Positions 1 through 9,343 of a DNA stretch of 51,755 nt are shown one piece after another. The notes under the pieces were generated by a model. It searched no databases, was not told the DNA's origin, and saw only the letters and a program-made list of their open reading frames with translations. Position 1 is the first letter of the stretch, and every line of letters starts with the position of its first letter. The stretch covers positions 1-51,755 of the forward strand of contig JAUICO010000022.1 of assembly GCA_030427825.1 (NCBI GenBank), written 5' to 3'. Source of the stretch: a bacterium. Its GTDB lineage: Bacteria; Myxococcota_A; Bradymonadia; REDH01. The position numbers were made by a program, and so were the translations under genes.

Positions 1-2
1 CG

Positions 3-623
3 GACTACAATCACGATGTTCAGCCCTGGCCCTACGACCTGGACCGGGCCGCCGAGCTCCTCTCTGAGGCCGGCTGGGAGGACCGCAACGGCGACGGAAT
101 TCGCGAGAAGGTCATCGACGGACAGACTGTGCGTTTCGAGTTCGGCATGGTCACCTACGGCTATCGGCCGGAGTTCATCGCCGCGATGGAGATCTATCGC
201 AACGACCTGCGCAGGATAGGCGTCGTGATGAACATCGAACCCGTCGAGTGGTCGGTCATGATTCAGCGCATGAACGAGAAGGACTTCGACGCCTACACCG
301 GCGGCTGGGTCCTCGGTTGGGACACCGACCTCTACCAGATCTGGCACTCAAGCCAGGCCGACATCCCCCGCGGCTCGAACCGCGTCGGTTTCCGCAGCGA
401 AGAGGGAGACCGCATCATTGAGGAGTCCCGCCGCACCTTCACAAGCGAAGGGCGTCAGGCGCTCTTTCATCGTTTTCACGAGATTCTGCACGAAGAACAG
501 CCCTACACTTTCTGGTTCGCCGGTCGTCAGGTCATCGGCTGGAACGCGCGCATGAACAACGTCTCCTTCTCCCCCATTCGACCATTCGACCTCTCCGTCG
601 GCTGGGACATCGAACAAAACTGA
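3..623 (+). CDS. Peptide ABC transporter substrate-binding protein, C-terminal part (partial)
   Basis: The 5' end lies outside the window; 206 residues are visible. The reading frame is open from base 3, and the segment PYDLDRAAELLSEAGW followed by DRNGDGIRE is typical of the C-terminal lobe of family 5 (SBP_bac_5, Dpp/Opp/Nik type) binding proteins. Later parts (GGWVLGWDTDLYQIWHSSQ, and the QPYTFWF segment near the end) also fit that family. Such proteins capture peptides or similar solutes outside the inner membrane and hand them to the permeases. The next gene starts 17 bases downstream on the same strand, so this is the first visible gene of a five-gene transporter operon. The substrate cannot be told from the sequence. 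Confidence 0.9.
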   Translation, partial: DYNHDVQPWPYDLDRAAELLSEAGWEDRNGDGIREKVIDGQTVRFEFGMVTYGYRPEFIAAMEIYRNDLRRIGVVMNIEPVEWSVMIQRMNEKDFDAYTGGWVLGWDTDLYQIWHSSQADIPRGSNRVGFRSEEGDRIIEESRRTFTSEGRQALFHRFHEILHEEQPYTFWFAGRQVIGWNARMNNVSFSPIRPFDLSVGWDIEQN

Positions 624-640
624 CGGCAGCGTAATCGCAG

Positions 641-2461
641 ATGTTTCGATACATCATCAAACGACTGCTGATCATGATCCCGACGCTCTTTGCGATCGCG
701 GTCATCGTCTTCGCATTGATCAACGCCGCACCGGGAACACCGGGCGGAGACCTGAACTCATCGGGCAACCAGCAGGCGAACGAGTCGGCAAACGCCCGTG
801 AGGGCTATCGGCTCTTCAAGGAGCAGTACAACCTCGACAAGCCCGTGCTGCTGAACTTCCGCTCGCGCCTCACACGCAGCCGCGTGGAGCGGGAGCTGGA
901 GACCATCGCGCGCAACATGGGCAGCGGTCTCCTTGGCGAGGTCGAGGCTCGCCTTGTGGCGGAGTCTGTGGCGGGCACCATCGGAGCCATCGCCAACGCG
1001 GACTACAACTCCCTGCAATCACAGCTCGCCGACCCGGATCTCGACGATACCGAACGACAGGCGCTTCAGACGCGGCTGCAGAACATGGCTTTCGTCGATG
1101 TGCAGCCACCGCGTCCCTCGCGGCCGCCACAGGGTCGGGTGTTTCGCGCAGAAGAGCGTGTAGAGAACTGGGGACAGGACATCGTGCCCTTCCTGGTGAC
1201 CATCGCAAACGAATACCTGTACGCCGTTGAGCCCGACACCGACGACCGCTGGAACGACGGCCGAGCGATGCTGGCGAGGGATGTCGGGCTGGCGCCGGAA
1301 GAGTCTCTGGCTGCGCGCTCGGTAACCCGTGATGGCACAAGCTACGAGGTGAACGCCCTGCTCACTCGCAAGGTGCGCTTCCTCGCGGCACAGCGGCTCA
1401 GCGTAAACGCACGCAGGCGTCTGCTGATCCGACCCGGCGAACGCGGAACCGACGAGGAGATTGAGCGAAATCGCGCGATTCAGCGTGAGAACAATGAGAT
1501 CTCGGACTGGACCTGGGAGATGAACGCGACCGACGACGAGATACTGGCGGTGAACGCGCAGTGGCTCGCGTGGCATGCGGAGCATCACGAGCGCTGGGAG
1601 CGCAACTTCGGCCAGCAGGTCGCCCGCATCTTCCTGGACACGCGCTTCGCTCTGTACATGGGCAAGCTCCTGCCCTTCTCATTCAAACCGAACTTCCACT
1701 TCCGCGCGCCTGATCTCGGCACCTCGATGCGCTTCCGGAGGCCGGTGAACGAAGTCATCGGAGAGCACTGGCGGTACAGCATCCTCCTGAGCGTCATCTC
1801 GCTGCTTCTCGCGTACTTCATCAGCGTACCGCTCGGCGTGCTCGGAGCGGTGAAGCAGGGGCACCCTATCGCGGACCGCGGCATCGGCATCGCGCTATTC
1901 GTACTCTATAGTTTGCCCGCGTTTTTCGTCGCGACTCTGTTGCAGACCTATCTGACCAAAGCCAAAGGCATCGATCTGTTTCCGGTCTCCGACTTTCAGA
2001 GCGGTGACCCGATGGGGATGACGATGTTCCAGAACTGGAAAGATGTGCTCTGGCATCTGGTTCTACCGGTAATCTGCCTCACCTATGCTTCACTCGCGGT
2101 GTTGTCCCGCTACGCGCGAACCGGCCTTCTGGACGTCGTCCGATCGGACTACATCCGCACCGCGCGCGCCAAAGGCCTCCCGGAGTGGATTGTCATCATC
2201 AAGCACGCCGTACGGAACGGCATGATTCCGATTCTCACCCTCCTCGGCACCACGCTGCCGGTGCTCATCGGCGGCTCCATCGTCATTGAGTACATCTTCA
2301 GTATCGATGGGATGGGTGCGCTCATGCTGCAGTCGATCCTGCAGCGGGACTACAACGTAATGATGGGAGTGCTGCTGATCTCAGCGGTGCTGACCCTGTT
2401 TGGAATTCTGGCCAGCGACATCTCCTATGCGCTCGTCGACCCTCGTATCAACTTCGACTGA
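641..2461 (+). CDS. Peptide ABC transporter permease (DppB/OppB type) with large periplasmic insertion
   Basis: A 606-residue inner-membrane permease; the family is usually about 310-340 residues. The N-terminus MFRYIIKRLLIMIPTLFAI and the first membrane helix are canonical, as is the YNLDKPVLLNF segment near residues 62-72. The canonical sequence resumes near residue 360 (LGTSMRFRRPVNEVIGEHW) and runs through the helices to the coupling-loop region (DYIRTARAKGLPEWIVI) and the ending DISYALVDPRINFD. The roughly 285 residues between, placed in the loop after helix 1 and therefore probably periplasmic, are charged, rich in predicted helix and unlike ordinary OppB. The pore half is made with the following permease. 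Function as a transporter subunit is sure; the role of the insertion is unknown. Confidence 0.93.
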   Translation: MFRYIIKRLLIMIPTLFAIAVIVFALINAAPGTPGGDLNSSGNQQANESANAREGYRLFKEQYNLDKPVLLNFRSRLTRSRVERELETIARNMGSGLLGEVEARLVAESVAGTIGAIANADYNSLQSQLADPDLDDTERQALQTRLQNMAFVDVQPPRPSRPPQGRVFRAEERVENWGQDIVPFLVTIANEYLYAVEPDTDDRWNDGRAMLARDVGLAPEESLAARSVTRDGTSYEVNALLTRKVRFLAAQRLSVNARRRLLIRPGERGTDEEIERNRAIQRENNEISDWTWEMNATDDEILAVNAQWLAWHAEHHERWERNFGQQVARIFLDTRFALYMGKLLPFSFKPNFHFRAPDLGTSMRFRRPVNEVIGEHWRYSILLSVISLLLAYFISVPLGVLGAVKQGHPIADRGIGIALFVLYSLPAFFVATLLQTYLTKAKGIDLFPVSDFQSGDPMGMTMFQNWKDVLWHLVLPVICLTYASLAVLSRYARTGLLDVVRSDYIRTARAKGLPEWIVIIKHAVRNGMIPILTLLGTTLPVLIGGSIVIEYIFSIDGMGALMLQSILQRDYNVMMGVLLISAVLTLFGILASDISYALVDPRINFD

Positions 2462-2469
2462 GGAAGCCG

Positions 2470-3672
2470 TTGGCAGCCGCACCGCAGCGCGAATATCCGT
2501 CGTATTGGGCGATCGTTTGGGAGCAGTTCCGCAAACAGCGCACCAGCATGATTGCGTTGTACACCGTCGTGCTCCTCTTCGTGATCGCTATCTACGCTCC
2601 GGTTCTCTCGTCGAGCGTACCCTTCATCTGGCGCGACGAATCGGGGCTCAGCTTTCCCTGGTTCCGCTCCCTGCTCTTCAATCGAAATCTCTTCGATGGC
2701 AGCATCGACATCTTCTTCAACATGCTGCTCGTCCTGAGCCCCTTCTTCCTGGTCTCGCGCCTGGTGCTCGGGCGGCGAATCCGCGATCTCGAGACGCGAA
2801 AAGCCTCAAAGGTTGAGAACCAGCACCTCGCGGTGTGGGCGATGATTCTGATCGGACTCTTTCTGATCATGAACTCCATCGAACCTCGCGTTGCGGTGCC
2901 CGAGTACCGAGAGCTGGCCGCCGCAGGCGCAGACACTTTCTCGCTCTTTCCACCGCTTCGCATTCAGTGCTCTGACACCCTGCACGGCGCTACCGGCCCC
3001 GGATTGAGCCACCTGCTCGGCATCGACGACGCCGGACGCGATATCTTCGTGCGTATGGTCTACGGCACACGCGTGTCCCTCTCCGTCGGCGTGATCGCCG
3101 TGAGTATCTACATCACGATCGGCACGACGGTCGGCGCGGTCGCCGGCTACTTCGGCGGCACCACAGACATGGTCGCGCAACGCTTTATCGAGATTTTCCT
3201 CTGCTTCCCCAGCTTCTTCCTCATCCTGACCTTTACCGGCTTCCTGCGTCAGCCAAGCATCATCTGGATCATGGTCTTTATTGGAATCGTGCGATGGACG
3301 GGGCCGGCGCGGCTGGTGCGGGGTGAGTTTCTGCGTCTCAAGAATATCGACTTCGTAACCGCTGCCAGAGCCTCCGGGCTCACGAATACCCGCGTGATCT
3401 TCCGCCACGTGCTGCCCAACGCGATGGGCCCCCTCCTCGTCAACGCCACCTTTGGCGTCGCGGCGGCGATTCTCGTTGAGTCCACGCTCTCTTTCCTCGG
3501 CCTCGGCGATCCGACACTGCCTTCGTGGGGACGTATTCTCTCGTATGGTCGCGCCACCGGTGACACGCGCATGATGCTGATCGCCGGCTTCGCCATCTTC
3601 GTTACGGTGAGCGCCTTCAACCTCTCAGGCGAAGGATTTCGCGACGCACTCGACCCCAAACTGAGGCGCTGA
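2470..3672 (+). CDS. Peptide ABC transporter permease (DppC/OppC type), extended N-terminal half
   Basis: A 400-residue permease starting at a TTG preceded by AGGAAG at 2461-2466, 8 bases after the previous stop. The C-terminal half is a standard BPD_transp_1 domain: [19 protein letters not shown], the coupling loop around [17 protein letters not shown] and [15 protein letters not shown], and the ending [14 protein letters not shown]. The usual length is about 280-310 residues. The extra length lies between helix 1 and the DDAGRD motif and includes two additional hydrophobic segments (near residues 79-100 and 120-137). The piece [18 protein letters not shown] recalls the periplasmic segment of YejE-like permeases, which is an inference. 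It pairs with the upstream permease. Confidence 0.92.
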   Translation: MAAAPQREYPSYWAIVWEQFRKQRTSMIALYTVVLLFVIAIYAPVLSSSVPFIWRDESGLSFPWFRSLLFNRNLFDGSIDIFFNMLLVLSPFFLVSRLVLGRRIRDLETRKASKVENQHLAVWAMILIGLFLIMNSIEPRVAVPEYRELAAAGADTFSLFPPLRIQCSDTLHGATGPGLSHLLGIDDAGRDIFVRMVYGTRVSLSVGVIAVSIYITIGTTVGAVAGYFGGTTDMVAQRFIEIFLCFPSFFLILTFTGFLRQPSIIWIMVFIGIVRWTGPARLVRGEFLRLKNIDFVTAARASGLTNTRVIFRHVLPNAMGPLLVNATFGVAAAILVESTLSFLGLGDPTLPSWGRILSYGRATGDTRMMLIAGFAIFVTVSAFNLSGEGFRDALDPKLRR

Positions 3673-3673
3673 A

Positions 3674-4753
3674 GTGAGTACGCCCCTGCTTGAGCTTCGC
3701 GATCTGCGGACCTGGTTCTTCACGGACGCCGGCATCGCACCCAGCGTTGATGGGGTGTCGTACACCGTTGAACGCGGCAAGACCCTGGGGGTGGTGGGGG
3801 AATCCGGCTGCGGCAAGAGCGTAACCGCGCTGTCGGTGATGGGGCTGGTACCCTCGCCTCCCGGCCGCACTGTCGGCGGCGAAATCCGCTTCCGCGGCAG
3901 GGACATCGCCCACGCCACGCCGAAAGAGATGCGGCGAATTCGAGGCAACGAAATCGGCATGATTTTTCAGGAGCCGATGACCAGCCTGAATCCGGTCTAC
4001 ACGGTCGGCGATCAAATCACCGAGGCCATTCGCCTGCACCTGGATGACACACCGGCAGAGGCGCGAAATCGAGGCATCGAGATGCTGCGCAAGGTCGGAA
4101 TCCCAGAAGCGGCCCGTCGCTTTGATGAGTACCCGCATCAGATGTCAGGCGGCATGAAGCAGCGCGTGATGATCGCGATGGCACTCGTCTGCCGCCCTGA
4201 GCTCCTTATCGCCGACGAGCCGACGACCGCCCTCGACGTCACTATTCAAGCGCAGATTCTGGACCTGCTCAACGAGCTGCAGGAAGAGCTTGAGACCGGC
4301 GTCATCATGATCACACACGACCTCGGAGTTGTGGCCGAAGTCGCCGACTTTGTTGTGGTCATGTACGCAGGACACATCGTCGAATACGCCGACGTGGTCA
4401 CGCTATTCGAGAACCCGGCGCACCCGTACACGATCGGTCTCTTTCGGAGTCTGCCCGACATCGGAGCCGAGCGCGGCGGTCGCCTGCCGACAATCGACGG
4501 CATGGTGCCGTCTCCTTTTGAGTTCCCCAGCGGATGCCGATTCAGAACCCGCTGCGCCTTCGCGACGGAACGGTGCTCCCTGGAGGTCCCCGCCATGAAG
4601 GACCTCGGCGGAGGACACCTCGCAGCCTGCCACTACACGCAGGAAGTCGGTGACGGCAGTAAGGCAGAGAGCGGCCCTCTGGAAGACGGTTTCATCGTAC
4701 GCATGAAACTCGACGCCGAAGGAAACATCGTCTCGGAGCGCATCCCCAAATGA
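3674..4753 (+). CDS. Peptide ABC transporter ATP-binding protein (DppD/OppD type)
   Basis: A 359-residue cytoplasmic ATPase that powers the transporter. It starts at GTG 3674, two bases after the previous stop codon. Visible motifs are Walker A (GESGCGKS), Q-loop ([10 protein letters not shown]), the signature [15 protein letters not shown], Walker B ([14 protein letters not shown]) and the H-loop ([11 protein letters not shown]). The C-terminal third is the oligopeptide_HPY extension with the characteristic [10 protein letters not shown] segment and the Cys pattern [10 protein letters not shown]5-C followed by AACH. A further 35 residues or so after the Cys motif form a short charged tail. 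The last four bases overlap the start of the partner ATPase (ATGA), so translation of the two is probably coupled. Confidence 0.94.
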   Translation: MSTPLLELRDLRTWFFTDAGIAPSVDGVSYTVERGKTLGVVGESGCGKSVTALSVMGLVPSPPGRTVGGEIRFRGRDIAHATPKEMRRIRGNEIGMIFQEPMTSLNPVYTVGDQITEAIRLHLDDTPAEARNRGIEMLRKVGIPEAARRFDEYPHQMSGGMKQRVMIAMALVCRPELLIADEPTTALDVTIQAQILDLLNELQEELETGVIMITHDLGVVAEVADFVVVMYAGHIVEYADVVTLFENPAHPYTIGLFRSLPDIGAERGGRLPTIDGMVPSPFEFPSGCRFRTRCAFATERCSLEVPAMKDLGGGHLAACHYTQEVGDGSKAESGPLEDGFIVRMKLDAEGNIVSERIPK

Positions 4754-5982
4754 GCGATGAGACCCTGATCAGCGTACGCAACCTGCAGAAGTTCTTTCCC
4801 GTAAAGAAGGGACTGCTGCGACGCACCGTCGGACACGTTCGCGCCGTCAACGACATCTCTTTCGACATCAAGAAGAAGGAGACTCTGGGCCTCGTTGGCG
4901 AGTCCGGCTGCGGAAAAACCACCGCCGGGCGATCCCTGCTGCGTCTCATCGAGCCGACCGGCGGCGAAGCCATCTACCGCGGCCGCGACCTCTTCAAGCT
5001 CGACGGCAGCGAGATGCGGAAGCTGCGAAAGAACCTGCAGATCATCTTTCAGGACCCGTACAGCAGCCTGAACCCGCGAATGACCATCGAATCCCTGATC
5101 GGCGAAGCGATCCGGATTCACGGTCTGGCAGACGCTGAAGGCGCTCGAACGCAGGTGCAGGAGCTGCTCGAACGAGTCGGACTTCAGGCGAGCTACGTCT
5201 CACGCTACCCGCACGAGTTCTCCGGTGGCCAGCGACAGCGCATCGGCATCGCGCGCGCGGTCGCTCTGAATCCGGAGTTCATTGTCTGCGATGAAGCCGT
5301 CTCGGCACTCGACGTCTCTATCCAGGCGCAGGTCATCAACCTGCTGCAGGACCTGCAGGATGAGTTCGACCTCTCCTACCTCTTCATCGCGCATGACCTG
5401 AGCGTCGTACGCCACATCTCGGACCGCATCGCTGTCATGTATCTCGGCCGCATCGTTGAGCTCGCCGAGTGCGACGAGATGTTCAGCCGCCCCGCGCACC
5501 CCTACACGCAGGCGCTGCTCTCCGCGATCCCGGAACCGAAGCCCCGCTCCACTCGCGAGCGCATCATTCTCCAGGGTGACGTGCCCTCACCCATCAATCC
5601 GCCGACCGGGTGCGCCTTTCACACCCGATGCCCGGCGGCCTACACTCGCTGCCGTCAGGAGGTGCCGGAGTTGGCGGACATCGGCGCCGGTCACATGGCG
5701 GCGTGTCACCTCTATGACGAACCCGCTCGCGCCGAGATGACCGCGCTCGATATGCACAACGATGTCGTGCGACTCGTACGCGCCGGCGCCACGCTGTCGA
5801 AGCGCAGAGGCGCACCTGACACCGAGGACCTCACCAAGAGTCCGCTGCAACTCGGAGACCCGTCGGAGTATCAGGAACAGATCGACACGGTTATCCGCAA
5901 GGCCAAGAGCGTCACCGGCGAGTTCCCTGCATTCAACAAGGACGGCGCCAAAGGCGCTTCCACGCCGGAATCGTCCGACTGA
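4750..5982 (+). CDS. Peptide ABC transporter ATP-binding protein (DppF/OppF type)
   Basis: A 410-residue second ATPase of the transporter, overlapping its partner by ATGA at 4750-4753. It opens with the usual F-subunit sequence ([16 protein letters not shown]), then Walker [11 protein letters not shown]-loop [12 protein letters not shown], signature [14 protein letters not shown], Walker [15 protein letters not shown] and H-loop [10 protein letters not shown]. The HPY domain and Cys motif ([20 protein letters not shown]) follow. The family normally ends soon after; here about 95 more residues follow with no recognised domain, rich in charged and polar residues. The gene ends 9 bases from the stop of a gene on the other strand, so the two operons converge without a visible terminator hairpin. 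Confidence 0.94.
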   Translation: MSDETLISVRNLQKFFPVKKGLLRRTVGHVRAVNDISFDIKKKETLGLVGESGCGKTTAGRSLLRLIEPTGGEAIYRGRDLFKLDGSEMRKLRKNLQIIFQDPYSSLNPRMTIESLIGEAIRIHGLADAEGARTQVQELLERVGLQASYVSRYPHEFSGGQRQRIGIARAVALNPEFIVCDEAVSALDVSIQAQVINLLQDLQDEFDLSYLFIAHDLSVVRHISDRIAVMYLGRIVELAECDEMFSRPAHPYTQALLSAIPEPKPRSTRERIILQGDVPSPINPPTGCAFHTRCPAAYTRCRQEVPELADIGAGHMAACHLYDEPARAEMTALDMHNDVVRLVRAGATLSKRRGAPDTEDLTKSPLQLGDPSEYQEQIDTVIRKAKSVTGEFPAFNKDGAKGASTPESSD

Positions 5983-5991
5983 GCACCCGCG

Positions 5992-6762
5992 TCAGGGGGC
6001 AGCGAGCTGTACCTCGACCCCCGCGACCGAGGCCGCAAGTCGCCAGCCGGTCTTGACCTCGGCGTCCAACGGCCAGTCCTTGTTTCGAACGTCGAGCAGA
6101 TCGGTGAGAGTGCGTGGAGGCGTCACCAATGGCACCATGATCTCATCCGCGTCTTCCTGAAGTATCGCGCCGTCCAGGAATACGTTGATGCGCAACGAGC
6201 CGTCATCCGCCTGGCTCACGCTGCCGGTTGCCTCCATCGACCGCAGCTGAATCTCGATGGTCTGCGGCGGGTCAGATCCGGGAAAGGTTGCGGGAAACAC
6301 AAGCTCAATGTCCTCAAGCGTCTCAAAGGCTCCGTCCTGATGGATCTGGGCCAATGAGTAGTCGGGGACCACCCCATCGGCCCACCGGAACTCACCGGGG
6401 TTGTCGGTAGGGGTACCGGCGGCCCCGACGATATCGAGCGTCGCAGTGCCCGACGTCGCGCTGAAATTCCGAGCGTGCACCAGAACATTCAGCACCTGAT
6501 TCTGAATGTCCTCATTGATCGCCGGCTCCAGAATCGGCCCGATCGACGACGGGCGCGTGATATCCATGCCCGTGAATCGAAAGGCCGCTTCGACGTGGTA
6601 CGGCGTCGGCCCGCTCTCCAGGTCATCGGCGGCGTCCGCGATGCCGACGTCGGACTCTACCGTGTCATCACCACAGCCGCTCCCGACGCAAAGCAGCGCC
6701 AGCGCCGCAGCAGCGACGAGCCATGTGCTGTGCGACGGCAGACGCATCTCAGAGGTCCGCAT
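5992..6762 (-). CDS. Putative lipoprotein of unknown function
   Basis: A 256-residue protein with a lipoprotein-type signal: a hydrophobic stretch (WLVAAAALALLCVGSGC) and Cys30 followed by GDDTVESD, the Asp-rich linker common in Myxococcota lipoproteins. The residue at -3 is not the classical Leu, so processing is likely but not certain. The mature part is probably a beta-rich extracytoplasmic domain; I recognise no family. The start at 6762 overlaps the upstream kinase gene by 14 bases. An alternative ATG at 6747 directly follows the kinase stop (TGAGATG) and would couple translation. It is the last gene of the long minus-strand run. Confidence 0.75.
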   Translation of the reverse strand: MRTSEMRLPSHSTWLVAAAALALLCVGSGCGDDTVESDVGIADAADDLESGPTPYHVEAAFRFTGMDITRPSSIGPILEPAINEDIQNQVLNVLVHARNFSATSGTATLDIVGAAGTPTDNPGEFRWADGVVPDYSLAQIHQDGAFETLEDIELVFPATFPGSDPPQTIEIQLRSMEATGSVSQADDGSLRINVFLDGAILQEDADEIMVPLVTPPRTLTDLLDVRNKDWPLDAEVKTGWRLAASVAGVEVQLAAP

Positions 6763-7660
6763 CGAAGTGCGTGAGCTTGCGGAACTCGCTCCAGCGCGCG
6801 TCGATGTCCTCGCGGGTCACCGTCCGCAGACGCTCGACGCTGAAACCCTCTACGGAGAATGAAGCGACGACGCTGCCTGCCACCATCGCATTCTTTACCG
6901 TGGCCCAGTCGGTGTTTCCCGCCTTCGCAAGATACCCGATCATGCCGCCTGCGAAGCAGTCGCCGGCCCCCGTGGGGTCGACAACATTCTCCAGCGGGAA
7001 CGCCGGCACGAAGAAGAAGGAATCGTTGCGGTACGCGAAGGCACCGAACTCTCCCCGCTTGATGACAACCAGCGAGGGGCCCATCGCCGCAATCCGACGA
7101 GCGGCCGTAATTGTGTTCGCTGTACCTGCCAGCATCCGAGCTTCTGAATCATTGATCAGTAGCGCGTCGATGCGCGGCAGCACCGCAGCAAGCTCGTCCG
7201 GCGTGCCCTCAATCCAGAAGTTCATCGTATCGAGCGCCACGAAGGGCTTTCCGTCGGCCTGATCCAGCACATCGCTCTGAAGCGATGGATGAATATTGCC
7301 CAGAAACAGGACCGGTGCCTTTCGGTAGTCCGCAGGAAGCTTGGGCTGAAAGCCCTCGAATACGCCCAGCTCGGTCAGCAGCGTATCCCGCTCGTTGATG
7401 TCTGCGTGATAGCGACCCGACCATCTGAAGGTGGGTCCATCGACACGCTCAAGTCCCCGCAGGTCCACGCCGTGCGAGGCCAACAATTCAATTCCATCCT
7501 GCGGAAAGTCCGAGCCGACGATGCCGACGAAACCGGGGTTCGTGAAGAAAGCCGACGCAAGCGAGAAGTAGGTCGCCGAACCCCCAAGGGCTCTCTCGAC
7601 GCTTCCAGAAGGGGTCTCAATATCATCGAGACCTACCGATCCAACGACTACAAGCTTCAT
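6749..7660 (-). CDS. PfkB-family carbohydrate/nucleoside kinase
   Basis: A 303-residue sugar or nucleoside kinase of the ribokinase/PfkB family. The start is taken at the ATG of MKLVVVGSVGLDDIETP because the family begins with a strand followed by a Gly-rich turn; the open frame extends 40 codons further upstream without homology-like sequence. GGSATYFSLAS corresponds to the N-terminal PfkB motif, and DPTGAGDCFAGGMIGYLA carries the C-terminal signature with the catalytic Asp and anion hole. LINDSEARML and VVIKRGEFGAF are also typical. The substrate is unknown; ribokinase, adenosine kinase and fructokinase subgroups share these motifs. It follows gcvH by 97 bases. Confidence 0.9.
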   Translation of the reverse strand: MKLVVVGSVGLDDIETPSGSVERALGGSATYFSLASAFFTNPGFVGIVGSDFPQDGIELLASHGVDLRGLERVDGPTFRWSGRYHADINERDTLLTELGVFEGFQPKLPADYRKAPVLFLGNIHPSLQSDVLDQADGKPFVALDTMNFWIEGTPDELAAVLPRIDALLINDSEARMLAGTANTITAARRIAAMGPSLVVIKRGEFGAFAYRNDSFFFVPAFPLENVVDPTGAGDCFAGGMIGYLAKAGNTDWATVKNAMVAGSVVASFSVEGFSVERLRTVTREDIDARWSEFRKLTHFDADL

Positions 7661-7757
7661 CTCGTACTCCGGGTGTCGGGCCTGCCGACCGGGATGGCCA
7701 CGGCCCTGGAAGCCGGGACAGGTTAACGCGATGGAATCCAGCGCGCTGCTGTGAGGG

Positions 7758-8150
7758 TCAGTCGTTGACCTCGGAAACAAAGCTCTCGTACTCTTCGGGC
7801 TGCATCAGCTCAGATTCGCCTCCCGTGGGCTCAATCTTAACCAGCCAGCCGTCGCCGTAGGGCGCTGAGTTCAGCAGAGACGGGTCGTCGACTGCCGCAT
7901 CGTTCACCTCGGTGACCGTGCCCGAAACCGGCGCGTACAGGTCAGAATAGGTCTTGACGCTTTCGACTACGCCGAAGGTTCCCCCGGCCGTCACCTCGTC
8001 GCCCACTTCCGGGAGCTCAACATACGTGATGTCACCGAGCTGATCCTGTGCGTAGTGGGTAATCCCAACCGTTATCGTCGGGCCGCGGCGAAGCCACTCG
8101 TGCTCACGCGTGTACTGAAGCTCTGTTGGTACTTTCTCGTTATCACTCAT
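7758..8150 (-). CDS. gcvH: Glycine cleavage system H protein
   Basis: A 130-residue lipoyl carrier that shuttles the aminomethyl group of glycine between the P, T and L proteins. The lipoylation site is clear: GVVESVKTYSDLYAPVSG with the modified lysine at Lys66. The N-terminal strand (YTREHEWLRR) and the GITHYAQDQLGDITYVELP block match the family closely, and the length is normal. It lies 91 bases downstream of gcvT. No gcvP (decarboxylase) or lipoamide dehydrogenase gene is present in the window, so the rest of the system must be elsewhere if it exists. Confidence 0.97.
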   Translation of the reverse strand: MSDNEKVPTELQYTREHEWLRRGPTITVGITHYAQDQLGDITYVELPEVGDEVTAGGTFGVVESVKTYSDLYAPVSGTVTEVNDAAVDDPSLLNSAPYGDGWLVKIEPTGGESELMQPEEYESFVSEVND

Positions 8151-8241
8151 TGACTCGGCTCCTCGGCTGAGATGCGATTTCCATTGTGTGTGTGGCCCGC
8201 GTTGTCAATTGATCGCGCCGCCGCAACGTCGCGCGGCCGAT

Positions 8242-9339
8242 TCAGGTCGCAGCGCGTCGGTAAAAAGGTTTGCGTTGAACACTCAGAGGCAGGCGGCGTC
8301 CCCGTATCTCGACCTCGGCTTCTTCACGATCCGCAAGATGCGAAGGCAGATAGCCCAGGCCGATCGATGCATCACCCAGGCTCGGCGCGATACCGCCCGA
8401 GGTCAATTCACCGACGACCTCACCATCGACGACAATCGGATAATGTGAACGCAGGACTCCGCGTGCCTCAAGCTTGAAGCAGCGGAGCACACGCGGCACA
8501 GACTCTCTCTGCGCGAGCAGCGCGTCGCGGCCGATGAAGTCTCCAACGTCGAACTTCACGACCCAACCCAGCCCCGCTTCAAGAGGCGTTGTCGCGGTCG
8601 TCATGTCGCTACCATAGAGCAGCAGCTTCGCTTCAAGGCGCAGGGTGTCGCGGGCACCAAGCCCGATAAGAGCAATACCGTCGTCGGCCCCGGCCTCCAT
8701 GACCGCTTCGAAGATTGCGTCCGCCGTCCCGACCGGGGCGTAGATCTCAACGCCGTCCTCGCCGGTGTAGCCCGTGCGAGCCACCAGCAGTCTGTAGCCC
8801 CTGAACTCATAGAAAGCGCAGGTGAAAGGTCGCAGATCGCAGGCTGCGGCGAAAAGTCTCCCCACAACGCCCATCGCCTTTGGCCCCTGCACCGCGAGCT
8901 GAACCCACTCGTCGCTCTCATCTTCGACCCGCACATCGCCTTCGATTCGGTCGCGGATCCATGCCACGTCCGTGTGTCGGCAGGCCGCGTTCACGCAGAG
9001 CAGCAGCTCGTCCGAGGCGAGGCGATAGATGATCAGGTCGTCGACAATGCCACCCTCATCGTTGCACATGGCGGTGTACAGGGCCTGCCCGTCCTCCAGG
9101 CGGCCTACATTGTTTGTGACGAGCCGATTGACCGCCGCTACGGCTTCGGGACCACGCACGAAAACTTCGCCCATGTGGCTGACGTCAAACACGCCGACCC
9201 CGGAGCGCACCGTGTGATGCTCGGCCTTGATCGTCGAGTAACGCATGGGCATCTCGTAGCCGGCAAAGGCCGCGAAGCGCGCGCCGGCTTCCTCGTGATA
9301 GCGGTGCAATGGCAGCTGCCTGACTTCGGATTCGCTCAT
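8242..9339 (-). CDS. gcvT: Glycine cleavage system T protein (aminomethyltransferase)
   Basis: A 365-residue folate-dependent enzyme that releases ammonia from the H-protein-bound aminomethyl group and forms 5,10-methylene-THF. Family landmarks are HAGARFAAFAGYEMPMRY-like N-terminal sequence, VFDVSHMGEVFVRGPEA, the central ARTGYTGEDGVEIY motif, GLGARDTLRLEAKLLLYG and the C-terminal GCV_T_C barrel with GELTSGGIAPSLG. It starts five bases after the folD stop codon, so the two genes are almost certainly co-transcribed and jointly act on the methylene-THF pool. No glycine-riboswitch-like aptamer is visible upstream. Confidence 0.97.
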   Translation of the reverse strand: MSESEVRQLPLHRYHEEAGARFAAFAGYEMPMRYSTIKAEHHTVRSGVGVFDVSHMGEVFVRGPEAVAAVNRLVTNNVGRLEDGQALYTAMCNDEGGIVDDLIIYRLASDELLLCVNAACRHTDVAWIRDRIEGDVRVEDESDEWVQLAVQGPKAMGVVGRLFAAACDLRPFTCAFYEFRGYRLLVARTGYTGEDGVEIYAPVGTADAIFEAVMEAGADDGIALIGLGARDTLRLEAKLLLYGSDMTTATTPLEAGLGWVVKFDVGDFIGRDALLAQRESVPRVLRCFKLEARGVLRSHYPIVVDGEVVGELTSGGIAPSLGDASIGLGYLPSHLADREEAEVEIRGRRLPLSVQRKPFYRRAAT

Positions 9340-9343
9340 CTAC

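Noticed and set aside
8151..8241. Glycine riboswitch before gcvH/gcvT
   Set aside because: The intervals are 91 and 4 bases and lack the aptamer's conserved pairs.
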